DNA of 32,433 nt from NCBI GenBank assembly GCA_022822785.1, contig JAJEAL010000065.1, positions 1 to 32,433 on the forward strand, written 5' to 3'. The translations under genes and the position numbers were made by a program. The notes beneath the pieces were generated by a model that was not told where the DNA came from, ran no database searches, and worked only from the letters and a program-made list of their open reading frames with translations. This document shows, in pieces, positions 15,581 through 24,461 of this stretch (positions within the stretch are counted from its first letter, which is position 1; every line of letters starts with the position of its first letter). This DNA is from Candidatus Poribacteria bacterium (GTDB taxonomy: Bacteria > Poribacteria > WGA-4E > PCPOR2b).

Positions 15581-17032
15581 ATGGGAACAATACACGGGAT
15601 AATTCGAGACAGTGTTTCAGGTGAGCCGGTTGAGGCAAAAGTACATGTCCTGACGAGCAGCGGAAATTTTGTGCATCCCGCTAACAGCATCTTGAAAGTG
15701 GGTCCCGGCGATCCATTTTTTTATAGTGCAGGCGAGTTCACGGTGCATGTCCCTCGCGGATCAACGGATATTATCGTTGAACGCGGCACAGAGTATGAAC
15801 CGCTACGGAAAGTGGTCTCAGCCCCCTCAAAAGGGCACGTTGATGTCGAGTTGCAACTCAGACGGTGGACGGATCTTCCATCGCAAAACTGGTATCCGGG
15901 CAACACCCATCTTCACTACAGCGAGGATGAGATGCAGCCCGATGCTCGGTTGAATCTCGATCCAAAAGTCCATGATCTGAGTGTAACGGTGGTTAGTATC
16001 CTGCAGCGGCGTGAGTTGCCCTATGCCAGCAACAAGTACCCGATCGGGTTTATGACAGACTACTCAACCGCACATCATCTTGTGGACTGTGGAGAAGAAA
16101 ATCGGCACAACTACCGACGGGGTGGAATGGCTTACGGACATATCATGCTGCTGCGTATCCGCAATGTAGTGGAGCCGGTCAGTCGTGGCGATCTCGTCAG
16201 CGATTTCGATCCGGATTATCCGCCGCTCTGCTACGCCTGCGACGACGCAAAACGACAAGGCGGCATCGTGCTATGGTGCCACAACGGGATTGGAATGGAG
16301 GCACCGGTCGCGGCGGCGTTGGGCAAGTTAGATGCTTTTAACCTCTTTGATCCATTCTGGGCGGATCCCGAGTATGACATCTGGTATCATCTGTTGAACT
16401 GTGGTATTTCGCTGCCGGCGTCAACCGGCACGGATTGGTTTATCTGCTCAAACAACCGCGTCTACGTCCACACAGATCGGGAATTTACCTACGATAACTG
16501 GTTGCGGGGGTTACAGGAGGGTAATACATTCATCACGAACGGCCCAGCCCTATTTCTAACTGTGGACGGCACCATGCCCGGCGGCCAGATCGATTCCCCA
16601 AATGGAACGCCCCGCAAACTATCAGGATTGATTTCGTGGAATTCACACTATCCGATTAACCGCGTGGAGCTAGTCCACAACGGTAGCGTCGTGCAACGCA
16701 AGGAATTCAATGAGGTGCCTGCACAGAACGGTGAGTGGGAGTTTGATCTGGAAATCGAGACTGATGGTTGGATTGCCGCACGTGCCTATGGCGATGCACG
16801 GGATAGCTTTTCACAGGCGATATACGCCCATACCAGCCCGGTGCAGATTGGCACGGGCCGTCCGCCTGTTATTGCACAGGAGTCCGCAGGGTTCTTTGTC
16901 CGTTCAATTGACGCTTCTATCGACTGGATCAGTCGGATCGGGAAGTTCACGCAGGATAAGCAGCGGGAAGAGATTTTGCACCTATTCCATGAAGGACGCG
17001 AAGTCTATGCGGGGTTGACAACGGGGGGATAG
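15581..17032 (+). CDS. CehA/McbA-type PHP-like metallohydrolase
   Basis: The protein has 483 residues; the ATG at 15581 has AAGGAG upstream, and the TTG just before it is not needed. The N-terminus (about 1-95) is a beta-sandwich like carboxypeptidase regulatory domains. The catalytic part begins WYPGNTHLHYSEDE (about 105), where H-x-H is the first metal pair. It continues through AYGHIMLL, GGIVLWCHNG and the C-terminal STGTDW, a typical PHP/CehA ligand set. A C-terminal beta domain follows (about 340-450). CehA/McbA enzymes are carbaryl esterases; most relatives are uncharacterised phosphoesterases or hydrolases. No signal peptide is visible. Its stop lies 5 nt from the end of the convergent M14 gene. 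Confidence 0.8.
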   Translation: MGTIHGIIRDSVSGEPVEAKVHVLTSSGNFVHPANSILKVGPGDPFFYSAGEFTVHVPRGSTDIIVERGTEYEPLRKVVSAPSKGHVDVELQLRRWTDLPSQNWYPGNTHLHYSEDEMQPDARLNLDPKVHDLSVTVVSILQRRELPYASNKYPIGFMTDYSTAHHLVDCGEENRHNYRRGGMAYGHIMLLRIRNVVEPVSRGDLVSDFDPDYPPLCYACDDAKRQGGIVLWCHNGIGMEAPVAAALGKLDAFNLFDPFWADPEYDIWYHLLNCGISLPASTGTDWFICSNNRVYVHTDREFTYDNWLRGLQEGNTFITNGPALFLTVDGTMPGGQIDSPNGTPRKLSGLISWNSHYPINRVELVHNGSVVQRKEFNEVPAQNGEWEFDLEIETDGWIAARAYGDARDSFSQAIYAHTSPVQIGTGRPPVIAQESAGFFVRSIDASIDWISRIGKFTQDKQREEILHLFHEGREVYAGLTTGG

Positions 17033-17037
17033 GGCAT

Positions 17038-19641
17038 CTACTTCCCAAGGACGCTGTAGTAAATTGCATTGAACAGCATCTTAAATGTTCCGTGTGACTG
17101 TGCCCGATGCTGGGGTTTGAATCCGAACAGAATCACATGCCCCTGTCCCAGCTTAATATCCCAGAGTGCACCTTTCTGACGAATCCGTTTCTCCCCTTCA
17201 ATCCAACCGCTCATAAGTGGGTTGAAGTTGGGGTAAGCCGCCACCCTTTTTCCGCTCCTCGCCTGAAACGCGGGCCCCGATTTGAAAAAGACTGCCATCT
17301 CACGCTCCAAACCGTAACCGATTGGATGAGCCGTTTCAACGAAAACACGCAGCAACGAGCCGGGGGAAAAAAACTCGTTATCAGCCGCGTTTTGTGGTCC
17401 CGATTGGTTTGACTTCAGAACGTTGGCAATCTCCAGTCCAAAGTACGCGATTGGCAGCTCAGTTGCCCAGTTCAAACAGATAAGCGTACCGCCCTGTTCA
17501 ACAAAGGTACGAAGGTTCGCCGCGCCCTCCAATCCGATACCGCCCACATACTCCGGCGGGAGGCTTCCTTCCAGGTGTCCTTCAATCATCCTTGATGCTC
17601 TCATATCGGGCAGGATTATCGCGTCATACGATTCATCTAAATTTCCGGCGCGGATCTCGGCATCGGTCAAATTACGATAGGGAAACTCATGCTGCTCCAG
17701 CACCCACCGAGTCCACCCCTCATCCATATTTGCGACCCACGGTTTATAGAGCCCCAAGCGCGGCTGCCTCAACTCTGCTTTGAGATCTACATAGTGTTGA
17801 TTGAGGGCATAGATTTCAATCCCAACGGACTCAGCAAAATCGCGCAATTCGGCGGAATCGCTCCCCGGTATTCGGTCTGATTTAAGGATAATCGTCCCAC
17901 GGGGTAGGTGTAAATCTTTCCACGCGGTTTCTCTCTGCTGCTGATAGATTCTATATCGATCCTTTTCAAATAAGCGATTCAGTGCTACGGTTTCTAGGTT
18001 CGTTTGATTTTTGAAAACGTAGACGACCGCGTCTTGGAAATTAACCCCGTCAAGGTGGAGCTTGCCTTCCGCGGCAGGGATGCGCTCAACGAGCGTGAGA
18101 TCTGCCTCAAATGCCTCGACTGCCTTGATGACTTTGACTCCCATCTGCAACGGCAACGTCCAGCCTGCGATGTCATAGGGTCGTTCCGGCGGTGCACCCG
18201 GTGCCGGGATACGACGGGGATAGTATTGGACTTCAAGCAGATCTTTGGCATGTGCTCGAAACGGTTGTGCCATTGAGACAACGTAGGTGCCTTCAGGATA
18301 ATTGACACCATCAGCCGTGAAGCTTGTGTTTGCTCGATGGATTTTTACACCACCGCGCTGTAGAATCTGCAGCATCTTGAGGGCAGTATTCATATCCCGC
18401 TGGTCCATAGGCACAAGAAATGCACGCGGTGGTTCATGATGCCCCTTTTTGACGGCGTCCAGCCCCATCTTATAAAAATTGGTGAGAAACATCTCCTTCT
18501 GCTTGGCAACGATCGATAGAATTGAATATGCTGCCGCTTTCTCGTATTCGATAATATCGTGTAGCCGCCACCACCCACCGGGCCACGGTTCAGGAAAGTT
18601 GGTCTGCTGTGCATAATTGCTTAACCCCCGTCGATGCCCCCTCAAGCTCGATTTCGGCTGAAAAATTGGCGAGGCGATGTTGACACTGGCGGCCTCTGTC
18701 AAGATACCTACCATGTTGTGACGATACGGCACCGTACGAAACCCACCGTGCCACCACGTATCGTATACCGCGTTTGACAGTACACCGGTGAACCCCTGCG
18801 CTGTGAGGTCCAACGCCATCTGTGCGCCGATTAGGGCGAGTTCGCGTTGCAACAGGGGTGGGATATTTGGGTTGACGGGATGGAAATAGGGTGGAATCAC
18901 GAACCGTGCCCCTCTGTTACCCATCTGATGCACGTCGTAGACCACTTCAGGAAACCATTCCTTATAAAGAATTTTCGTTATTAACTGTGTTTCGACCTGT
19001 GTTAGCATGAACCAATCGCGGTTATTGTCGTGTCCGGTGTATTTGTGGTAGAGCCAAGGCATCGGTGCGCCTTCATATGGTGTGTTGACGGTGCGCTCGT
19101 ACCAATCAATTACCATATTCAGTCCGTCAGGGTTTGCGGACGGAATCAGCAAGAGGATGGTGTTTTCCAGAATCTCCGAAATCTCCGGGGTGTCCTCCGT
19201 AGCGAGTTCGTAAGCCAGCTCCATTGACATCTGAGACGAAGCGATTTCCGTTGAGTGGATGTTGCAGCTGATCATGACGACCGCTTTTCCTTCTCGTGCA
19301 AATTGCTTCAACTCTGTCAGGTTGTGTTCTTGTGGATTTGCCAGTTTCTGCTGGATGGTTTTGTAACGGTCAAGGTTTTCCAAATTTTCCGGCGAAGATA
19401 TCAGGACCAACACAAAATCGAGTCCGTCAGTAGTTTTGCCGCGCTCCTCTAAAATTACCCGGTCCGAATTGGCAGCCAACGATTGTAAATAGCTGGTGAT
19501 GGTTTCCCAGCGCGACAGTTTGTAATCCGCACCGACAGGGAAGCCGATTGCTTCCTCCGGGCTGATAATCTTCGCACTTACCGAACCGACTAGCAGTAAG
19601 CTAAAAATTCCGATGAAAATAGCACAATATTTTTCGCGCAA
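17038..19641 (-). CDS. M14-family zinc carboxypeptidase with C-terminal GATase-like domain, secreted
   Basis: The protein has 867 residues. The start is TTG at 19641 with AAGGAG 6 nt upstream. The signal peptide is about 1-23 (FIGIFSLLLVGSVSA). The M14 domain has zinc ligands H129 and E132 (NIHSTE) and H238 (DVHQMG), substrate Arg R208 (NNRDWF), and a likely catalytic Glu E316 (GILTEAAS). A long middle region leads to a C-terminal domain. There, YDAIILPDMRAS, an EQGGTLICLNWA strand-turn and a final GHVILFGFKPQHR resemble the class I glutamine amidotransferase-like domain found in large M14 peptidases. It probably trims peptides in the periplasm or outside the cell. A minus-strand promoter lies at 19693-19722. 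Confidence 0.9.
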   Translation of the reverse strand: MREKYCAIFIGIFSLLLVGSVSAKIISPEEAIGFPVGADYKLSRWETITSYLQSLAANSDRVILEERGKTTDGLDFVLVLISSPENLENLDRYKTIQQKLANPQEHNLTELKQFAREGKAVVMISCNIHSTEIASSQMSMELAYELATEDTPEISEILENTILLLIPSANPDGLNMVIDWYERTVNTPYEGAPMPWLYHKYTGHDNNRDWFMLTQVETQLITKILYKEWFPEVVYDVHQMGNRGARFVIPPYFHPVNPNIPPLLQRELALIGAQMALDLTAQGFTGVLSNAVYDTWWHGGFRTVPYRHNMVGILTEAASVNIASPIFQPKSSLRGHRRGLSNYAQQTNFPEPWPGGWWRLHDIIEYEKAAAYSILSIVAKQKEMFLTNFYKMGLDAVKKGHHEPPRAFLVPMDQRDMNTALKMLQILQRGGVKIHRANTSFTADGVNYPEGTYVVSMAQPFRAHAKDLLEVQYYPRRIPAPGAPPERPYDIAGWTLPLQMGVKVIKAVEAFEADLTLVERIPAAEGKLHLDGVNFQDAVVYVFKNQTNLETVALNRLFEKDRYRIYQQQRETAWKDLHLPRGTIILKSDRIPGSDSAELRDFAESVGIEIYALNQHYVDLKAELRQPRLGLYKPWVANMDEGWTRWVLEQHEFPYRNLTDAEIRAGNLDESYDAIILPDMRASRMIEGHLEGSLPPEYVGGIGLEGAANLRTFVEQGGTLICLNWATELPIAYFGLEIANVLKSNQSGPQNAADNEFFSPGSLLRVFVETAHPIGYGLEREMAVFFKSGPAFQARSGKRVAAYPNFNPLMSGWIEGEKRIRQKGALWDIKLGQGHVILFGFKPQHRAQSHGTFKMLFNAIYYSVLGK

Positions 19642-19692
19642 GACTCGCTCCTTATCCCAATTGTGTTAGACTATTTATGAAGAATCAGAGGA

Positions 19693-19722
19693 AGTATACC
19701 CCCAATCCCGGCTTGAAAGCAA
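19693..19722 (-). promoter_or_regulatory. Probable promoter of the M14 peptidase gene
   Basis: On the minus strand TTGCTT (19717-19722) and TATACT (19693-19698) are 18 nt apart, about 50 nt before the TTG start. It is weaker than the other promoters here. Confidence 0.45.
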
Positions 19723-19749
19723 GCAATTTCTAGGGATGATACAATGTGG

Positions 19750-19778
19750 TTGACAGTGCGTCTGTGTTCAACTACAAT
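19750..19778 (+). promoter_or_regulatory. Sigma70-type promoter of the acetamidase/formamidase-like gene
   Basis: A perfect TTGACA (19750-19755) and TACAAT (19773-19778) with a 17-nt spacer precede ATG 19824 by 45 nt. The promoter diverges from that of the M14 gene. Confidence 0.7.
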
Positions 19779-19823
19779 GGAAGCCAAGATTAACGCAAAC
19801 CTGGACGAAGGAGATAAGCACTT

Positions 19824-20759
19824 ATGCGCCACTTCACTCGAACACCCTACTATACTGGGCCGGACGATCCGGACCGCGGTCAGATCAGAGGCACCTTGGC
19901 GCTCGGCGAAACTGTTGTTATTGAAACAGTCGGTGGGCACGATCAGGACATCAGCATCACCGGAGAACTCAAGCCGGGTACTCCGTTACACATCACGACG
20001 CCGCGTGGGTCTCGTCCCGGCGGGCCATTTCAGATTGAAGGTATCGCCCCTGGCGATTGGGTTGCCATAGAGATTATTGACATGGAGGTGGGCCCTTACG
20101 GCTTCTACCGCAACGGTGGTCCCTTTTGGGGGAGCGTGCGTTTAATTGCGCCGGTACGAGACGGGTTGGTCCATTTCCCTCCGGACTTTGTAGTACCGAT
20201 TAGACCGATGATTGGGGTCGTTCAGTTAGAAGAGGTTGCCCCGCATGCGGGTGCCCTGGATTTAGGCGGCAATATGGACTTTAATTCTGTTCAACCTGGC
20301 AGCACCCTCCACATTCGCGCCCAAAAACCCGGTGGCCTCCTCCATCTTGGTGATGTCCACGCCCGGATGGGGGATGGCGAGTTAACCGGCACTGGGGTCG
20401 AGATCGACTCTGCGATTACGCTAAAGGTGGACCGCTCGCCCGGCTTCCCGACCGGTAATCCGGTGGTAGAGACTACCACGGTGGTAGAGGCAACTGATGA
20501 AATCCTCACCTCTGGCAAGGGTGCGACTTGGGAGGAAGCCCTGAAAGTTGCTTGGGCAAATATGGTAGGATTGATTGCGGACCGTTACGACACGACAGCT
20601 GAGCACGCGAATCTTATCGTTGGGACGATCGCCGATGCCCGGCCGGGGTACGCTGCCGGTGCCTTGAATCACCGGGGGTATAGCCAAAGCGGTTATGTGA
20701 CTTGCCAACTTGCTATCACCAAAGCGCTGCGTCGAACGGGAGAACCTTTTAAGCCGTGA
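19824..20759 (+). CDS. Acetamidase/formamidase (FmdA/AmdA) family amidohydrolase
   Basis: The protein has 311 residues. The FmdA_AmdA family is recognised from the pairing of DLGGNMDFNSV (about 150) with LHLGDVHARMGDGELTGTGVE (about 175-195), which carries the presumed zinc and substrate residues. An N-terminal beta-rich region includes ETVGGHDQDI, and GNPVVETTTVVEATDE lies near 220. Family members hydrolyse formamide, acetamide or related short amides to ammonia and an acid. The length matches the short bacterial/archaeal acetamidase subgroup rather than the roughly 400-residue formamidases. AGGAG lies about 10 nt before the ATG. It stands alone with its own promoter. Substrate specificity is unknown. 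Confidence 0.85.
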   Translation: MRHFTRTPYYTGPDDPDRGQIRGTLALGETVVIETVGGHDQDISITGELKPGTPLHITTPRGSRPGGPFQIEGIAPGDWVAIEIIDMEVGPYGFYRNGGPFWGSVRLIAPVRDGLVHFPPDFVVPIRPMIGVVQLEEVAPHAGALDLGGNMDFNSVQPGSTLHIRAQKPGGLLHLGDVHARMGDGELTGTGVEIDSAITLKVDRSPGFPTGNPVVETTTVVEATDEILTSGKGATWEEALKVAWANMVGLIADRYDTTAEHANLIVGTIADARPGYAAGALNHRGYSQSGYVTCQLAITKALRRTGEPFKP

Positions 20760-20904
20760 GTGGCCTGACGGTTTTCACAAAACTGATACGCTTGCTGAAT
20801 GGGGTTGGCTCACCACCATGGCCCATGCTACGCTTTTCTTGTGCTGACTTGTGGTTCGGCACATTTTTGCTGCGGTCGAACTGGGTGGGGTTCATTTTCA
20901 GCAG

Positions 20905-21738
20905 TTACAAGATAAACCGTACTTCCAAAAGCAGTAACCGCCCGCAAAACTCACCGATGAACACTGTCAACATAGCAATGTAAAGGAATCCGGTCGCAGC
21001 GCGGGTCGCGCCGACGACATCCCGCTGGATTGACTTATCACGTAGGCAGTCCCAAATAATGATGTATAGCAGCACTGATCCACCGAATCCAATGAGAATT
21101 CTCAACCAGAATGCGACCTGATGAAAAAAGTTCAGTGGACTCACATCCGCCGCTCCCCATCGCAGGTATACATTCGTTATAAAAAACAAAATTGACAATG
21201 CTAGCGATACCACGAAAATCTGATTGAACCGCTTCAGGTGGATGACGGGAAGGTTTGGGGTCACGAGATACCAGTGTCCAAACCACATACCGCTATTCAC
21301 AGTGCCTAATAAAACGGCGGAGACAAGAAATTGTGCGGACAACAGCAATCGTCCGGCAGGTATATCAATTAGTTCTCCATAAGATTGTGCGCTGTAGACA
21401 ATCCAAATTATACCACAGATTGTGCCGGCAATTAACAGGAAGCGGCTAATCAGGGCCTGCTTCAACCACAGACTAAGCGTATACAATAGGAGCAATGCAC
21501 AAAAGGCAAGCACAAAAATAGATTCGTATCCTTGCCAGGCGAGGAAGAAATTGCCGAAGCTAACCGGATTGCCGCTAAGTGCTAGGTTCGCGCAACGCGC
21601 AAAAACCATAACGAGTAGGTAAATCAGTGCCATAAGTCGGTAAAATCCGCGTCCCACCAAATCTTTGGGTATGAGCAGCAAGAGCGCAAGACCGCCGACC
21701 GCTAATTGACTGAAAACGATATAAAAGATAAGAATCAT
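20905..21738 (-). CDS. Conserved integral membrane protein with about eight TM segments
   Basis: ATG 21738 gives 277 residues beginning directly with a membrane helix (MILIFYIVFSQLAVGG). The in-frame extension to 21948 runs through the rplL terminator and looks non-coding. About eight hydrophobic segments are visible. The most distinctive motif, between helices 5 and 6, is GMWFGHWYLVTPNLPVIHL followed by KRFNQ, with two His that could bind a metal or haem. I do not recognise a named family. It lies in the same direction just after the rplL terminator. Its independent promoter is not obvious, and the Shine-Dalgarno is weak. The 20760-20904 gap shows nothing further. Confidence 0.65.
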   Translation of the reverse strand: MILIFYIVFSQLAVGGLALLLLIPKDLVGRGFYRLMALIYLLVMVFARCANLALSGNPVSFGNFFLAWQGYESIFVLAFCALLLLYTLSLWLKQALISRFLLIAGTICGIIWIVYSAQSYGELIDIPAGRLLLSAQFLVSAVLLGTVNSGMWFGHWYLVTPNLPVIHLKRFNQIFVVSLALSILFFITNVYLRWGAADVSPLNFFHQVAFWLRILIGFGGSVLLYIIIWDCLRDKSIQRDVVGATRAATGFLYIAMLTVFIGEFCGRLLLLEVRFIL

Positions 21739-21921
21739 GTCGGTTAGTACCCTACACTGAAAGCGTGATGCCCGAATTTGGTCGGGAGGTTCCCGAAACA
21801 TAGCGCGATAGTGTCTAGTATCTTCGTAGCTCTTGGATGAATCGGAGCGAAGGATACCGGAACGTGAAAAATGGACCAATAAACTAAAGCGACTTCTAGC
21901 GCACGACTTCTTAACGTGAGT

Positions 21922-21964
21922 CAAAAAAGAAAAACCCATCGTAGTCATGTGACTACAATGGGTT
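21922..21964 (-). terminator. Rho-independent terminator of the ribosomal protein operon
   Basis: On the minus strand a stem begins AACCCAT, one mismatch, GTAGTC (paired 21951-21964 with 21933-21946; loop 21947-21950). It is followed by a run TTTTCTTTTTT (about 21922-21932). It lies 26 nt after the rplL stop. The stem has 13 pairs and one mismatch, which is a strong terminator. Confidence 0.85.
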
Positions 21965-21989
21965 TGTGTGGGTCAAGGAAAGTTGAGAG

Positions 21990-22391
21990 TTAGATAATTT
22001 CTACCTCTGCATTGACAGCTTCTAACTTACTCTTAATTTCCTCAGCCTCTTCTTTGCTAACACCTTCCTTAATGACGTTTGGTGCAGCCTCAACTGCTTC
22101 TTTGGCTTCTTTAAGTCCGAGTCCTGTGACAGCCCGCACCTCTTTAATGACGGGAATCTTGTTGGGTCCAATCTCTTTCAATTGGACATCAAACTCGGTC
22201 TTTTCCTCTTCTTCAGGGGCAGCATCATCGGCGGCGCCTTCTGCAACGCCTGGCACCATGCCGGCCCCCATTACCATTGGGGCGGCGGCGGCACTCACAC
22301 CGAACTTATCCTCAAGTGCTTTTACCAATTCGGAAAGCTCTAAAACGGTCATTTCACTAATCTCATCGATTAGTTTTTCAACATCAGCCAT
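21990..22391 (-). CDS. rplL: Ribosomal protein L7/L12
   Basis: The protein has 133 residues. The N-terminal dimerisation helices ([20 protein letters not shown]) are followed by an Ala/Gly/acidic hinge (about 35-60). The conserved C-terminal factor-binding domain ([20 protein letters not shown], then [13 protein letters not shown]) comes last. Several dimers bind L10 to form the ribosomal stalk that recruits GTPase factors. AAAGGAA lies before the ATG. It is the last gene of the operon; a terminator follows and rpoB does not. Confidence 0.97.
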   Translation of the reverse strand: MADVEKLIDEISEMTVLELSELVKALEDKFGVSAAAAPMVMGAGMVPGVAEGAADDAAPEEEEKTEFDVQLKEIGPNKIPVIKEVRAVTGLGLKEAKEAVEAAPNVIKEGVSKEEAEEIKSKLEAVNAEVEII

Positions 22392-22424
22392 TGTTTTGTT
22401 CCTTTCTTAAAAGATTGAGATACT

Positions 22425-22444
22425 CTCCGCCCTAAAGGACGGAG
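22425..22444 (-). other. rplJ-rplL intergenic stem-loop
   Basis: CTCCGTCC and GGGCGGAG pair over 8 positions (one G-U) around loop TTTA on the minus strand. No T-run follows. It may be an RNA processing or stability element between rplJ and rplL. Confidence 0.4.
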
Positions 22445-22497
22445 ATTCTTTTGTTGATGAATCGCCGACCTTAGTTTGGAAATTGTGCTATCAATAG

Positions 22498-23064
22498 TTA
22501 AGCGGATTCAGCCGCTTTCTTCTGATCGACAATTGCCTGTAATACCGTCGTCACTTGACGAAGTGAACCGTTCAAAACATTAACAAGCCCGGTCAAGGGA
22601 GAACCTTGGTGCAGGACATTGACAAGCCCGGAGATGGGTGCTTTCAAGCCTCCCACAGCAGTCGCAATCAGTTGTTCCTTTGATGGCATATCGACTAGCT
22701 TTTCAGCTGCCGCAGCGTCAATGGTCTGATTACCAAGTATCCCAGCCTTAATTTTCAGGTTTTCATGTTCGTCGCTAAAACTTGCCAAAATCTTTGCCGA
22801 TGCTGCCGGATCGTTACTCAGCGCAACGGCTGTTGTTCCTTGAAGGTACGGTTCTATCCCTTCAATCTCTAGCTCTTGAGCAACAACACTGATAAGGTTG
22901 TTCTTATAGACCTTATATCGGACTTCCGCCTCACGGCACTGATCGCGTAACTCGTTCATCTCTGCGACCGTCAATCCTTGATATTCTGTCAGGATAATGA
23001 CCTCTGAGTTCTGGAAATCCTCTCGAATGCTTTCTACCTGTTGAATATTTTTTGGACTCGGCAT
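22498..23064 (-). CDS. rplJ: Ribosomal protein L10
   Basis: The protein has 188 residues (family about 165-180). It has an N-terminal globular domain with VIILTEYQGLTVAEMNELR and YKVYKNNL. A C-terminal alpha-helical tail (VLQAIVDQKKAAE) binds L7/L12 dimers. It anchors the stalk on 23S rRNA next to L11 and, with L12, binds its own mRNA leader to repress synthesis. A GGGAGAGGG stretch lies upstream of the ATG. The 238-nt gap before it carries the leader described at 23111-23275. Confidence 0.96.
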   Translation of the reverse strand: MPSPKNIQQVESIREDFQNSEVIILTEYQGLTVAEMNELRDQCREAEVRYKVYKNNLISVVAQELEIEGIEPYLQGTTAVALSNDPAASAKILASFSDEHENLKIKAGILGNQTIDAAAAEKLVDMPSKEQLIATAVGGLKAPISGLVNVLHQGSPLTGLVNVLNGSLRQVTTVLQAIVDQKKAAESA

Positions 23065-23110
23065 CCGATACCCTCTCCCTTCAGTTCAATCGTTTGCGCT
23101 CTACGGTATG

Positions 23111-23275
23111 CAAAAAAAAGCCTCCTGTCGTATAGGAGGCTTTTTTCCATATCTATGGAACGCACCTACCAATCCCCTCAATTTCGGTCTGAAAGTAGAA
23201 ATTGGTAAGATTTCGTCCGCCTCGGTAGGCTCGAATACGGGTTTAAGCAAATTTGCACCTACTGTCTACGACGAC
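23111..23275 (-). promoter_or_regulatory. L10 (rplJL) autoregulatory mRNA leader
   Basis: The minus strand contains the L10-leader landmarks: GTAGACAGTAGGTGC (23255-23269), then CTTAAA, then GCCTACCGAGG (about 23220-23230). The first and last pair to form the stem and internal loop recognised by the L10-L12 complex in many bacteria. A second GGTAGGTGCG (23161-23170) follows, then the terminator-like hairpin at 23114-23146. Identification is by eye; a covariance-model search for the L10 leader would confirm it. Confidence 0.7.
23114..23146 (-). terminator. Terminator/attenuator hairpin in the rplJ leader
   Basis: AGGAGGC and GCCTCCT arms flanked by six complementary A/T pairs enclose a 7-nt loop. 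A T-run follows on the minus strand. It sits 49 nt upstream of rplJ, at the 3' end of the L10 leader. It fits an attenuator that sets rplJL expression relative to rplKA. Confidence 0.8.
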
Positions 23276-23302
23276 ACCTAATGTTAATATAATATATTCA
23301 AT

Positions 23303-24001
23303 TTAACTAAACTGCCCCGGCTCCAGACGGATTCCAACGCCCATCGTTGATGAGACTGCAACTGTCTTAAGATATCTTCCCTTGATAGAGGACGGACGTG
23401 CTTGCACGAGGGCGCCCATCACCGCCTGAATATTTTCTTTAATCTGATTCTCATCAAACGATGCCTTGCCGACAGGGGCATGAATCACGCCGGATTCCTT
23501 TTCAACTCGATACTCGATCTGCCCAGCTTTAATGGTGCGGATTGTCTCTGCCACATCCATGGTGACGGTTCCTGTTTTTGCGTTAGGCATTAAGCCTCTC
23601 GGTCCGAGAACCCGTCCTAACTTTGGCATGATGGTCCGCATCAGATCAGGGGTCGCGATTGTTGCATCGAACTCTAACCAGCCATCGACAATTTTATCAA
23701 CGAGGTCATCGGTGCCAACCGCATCGGCGCCCGCTTCTTCTGCCTCGCGTGCTTTATCTCCTTGAGCGAAAACAACGACCCGTATCTCCTGACCGGTGCC
23801 GTGTGGTAAGGAAACAGTGCCTCGGATATTCTGATCCGCGTGACGGGGATCTACGCCAAGATGCACCGCCAAATCTATGGTCTCTGCAAATTTTGCTGAC
23901 GCAGACTTTTTCAGCAGCTCGACCCCCTCATCGAGATCATACAGCTTTAAGCGGTCAACGAGTTGTGAGGCCTCGCGGTATCTCTTCCCTCTTTTGCCCA
24001 T
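23303..24001 (-). CDS. rplA: Ribosomal protein L1
   Basis: The protein has 232 residues, standard length. Characteristic segments are [39 protein letters not shown], and [20 protein letters not shown] near 125-150. The C-terminus contains [10 protein letters not shown]. It binds 23S rRNA at the L1 stalk near the E site and in many bacteria represses rplKA translation. GGAGG lies 6 nt before the ATG, and the gap from rplK is 18 nt. Confidence 0.97.
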   Translation of the reverse strand: MGKRGKRYREASQLVDRLKLYDLDEGVELLKKSASAKFAETIDLAVHLGVDPRHADQNIRGTVSLPHGTGQEIRVVVFAQGDKAREAEEAGADAVGTDDLVDKIVDGWLEFDATIATPDLMRTIMPKLGRVLGPRGLMPNAKTGTVTMDVAETIRTIKAGQIEYRVEKESGVIHAPVGKASFDENQIKENIQAVMGALVQARPSSIKGRYLKTVAVSSTMGVGIRLEPGQFS

Positions 24002-24019
24002 GCTTATCCTCCCTAGTGA

Positions 24020-24445
24020 TTATCTACTGATGGTAATTCCCATGCTCCGTGCAGTACCCGCAACCATTCGCATTGCAGATTCCAAACTGGTTGTATTCAG
24101 ATCGGGCAGCTTGGTTTGCGCTATTTCTTCAACCTGTGCCGACGTTACGGAAGCGACCTTATTTCGGTTGGGTTCGCCGGACCCTTTTGCGAGCTTTGCT
24201 GCATCTTTCAACAGCACCGCTGTCGGCGGCGATTTCACTTCAAAAGTGTATGAACGGTCTGCGTAACAGGTGACAATCGTCGTGACTACCAACCCCTGTT
24301 GATCTTGCGTTTGACCGTTAAAAGATTTAATAAACTCCGGGATGTTAATCATATACGGGGCAAGACTTGGGCCAACCGGTGGGTTTGGCGTTGCTTGTCC
24401 GGATATCAGCTGGAGTTTAACGACCCCGGCAACCTTTTTAGCCAT
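24020..24445 (-). CDS. rplK: Ribosomal protein L11
   Basis: The protein has 141 residues, standard length, with AAGGAGA before the ATG. It binds the 23S GTPase-associated region. The N-terminal domain reads GQATPNPPVGPSLAPYMINI where most bacteria have a sequence close to GQANPAPPVGPALGQxGxNI. The GQ-x-G turn is therefore replaced by AP-Y-M. The C-terminal rRNA-binding domain (KDAAKLAKGSGEPNRNKVAS, then VEEIAQTKLPDLNT) is conventional and ends in MRMVAGTARSMGI. The conserved Pro residues of the factor- and antibiotic-binding region are kept. Confidence 0.96.
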   Translation of the reverse strand: MAKKVAGVVKLQLISGQATPNPPVGPSLAPYMINIPEFIKSFNGQTQDQQGLVVTTIVTCYADRSYTFEVKSPPTAVLLKDAAKLAKGSGEPNRNKVASVTSAQVEEIAQTKLPDLNTTSLESAMRMVAGTARSMGITISR

Positions 24446-24461
24446 CGATATCTCCTTAATT

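Noticed and set aside
21739-21948. 70-codon N-terminal extension of the membrane protein
   Set aside because: It crosses the rplL terminator and lacks hydrophobic or conserved character. The ATG at 21738 begins directly with a membrane helix.
22012-22410. 132-codon plus-strand frame opposite rplL
   Set aside because: It is a shadow of the Ala- and acidic-rich rplL reading frame and encodes low-complexity Ser/Ala/Leu sequence.
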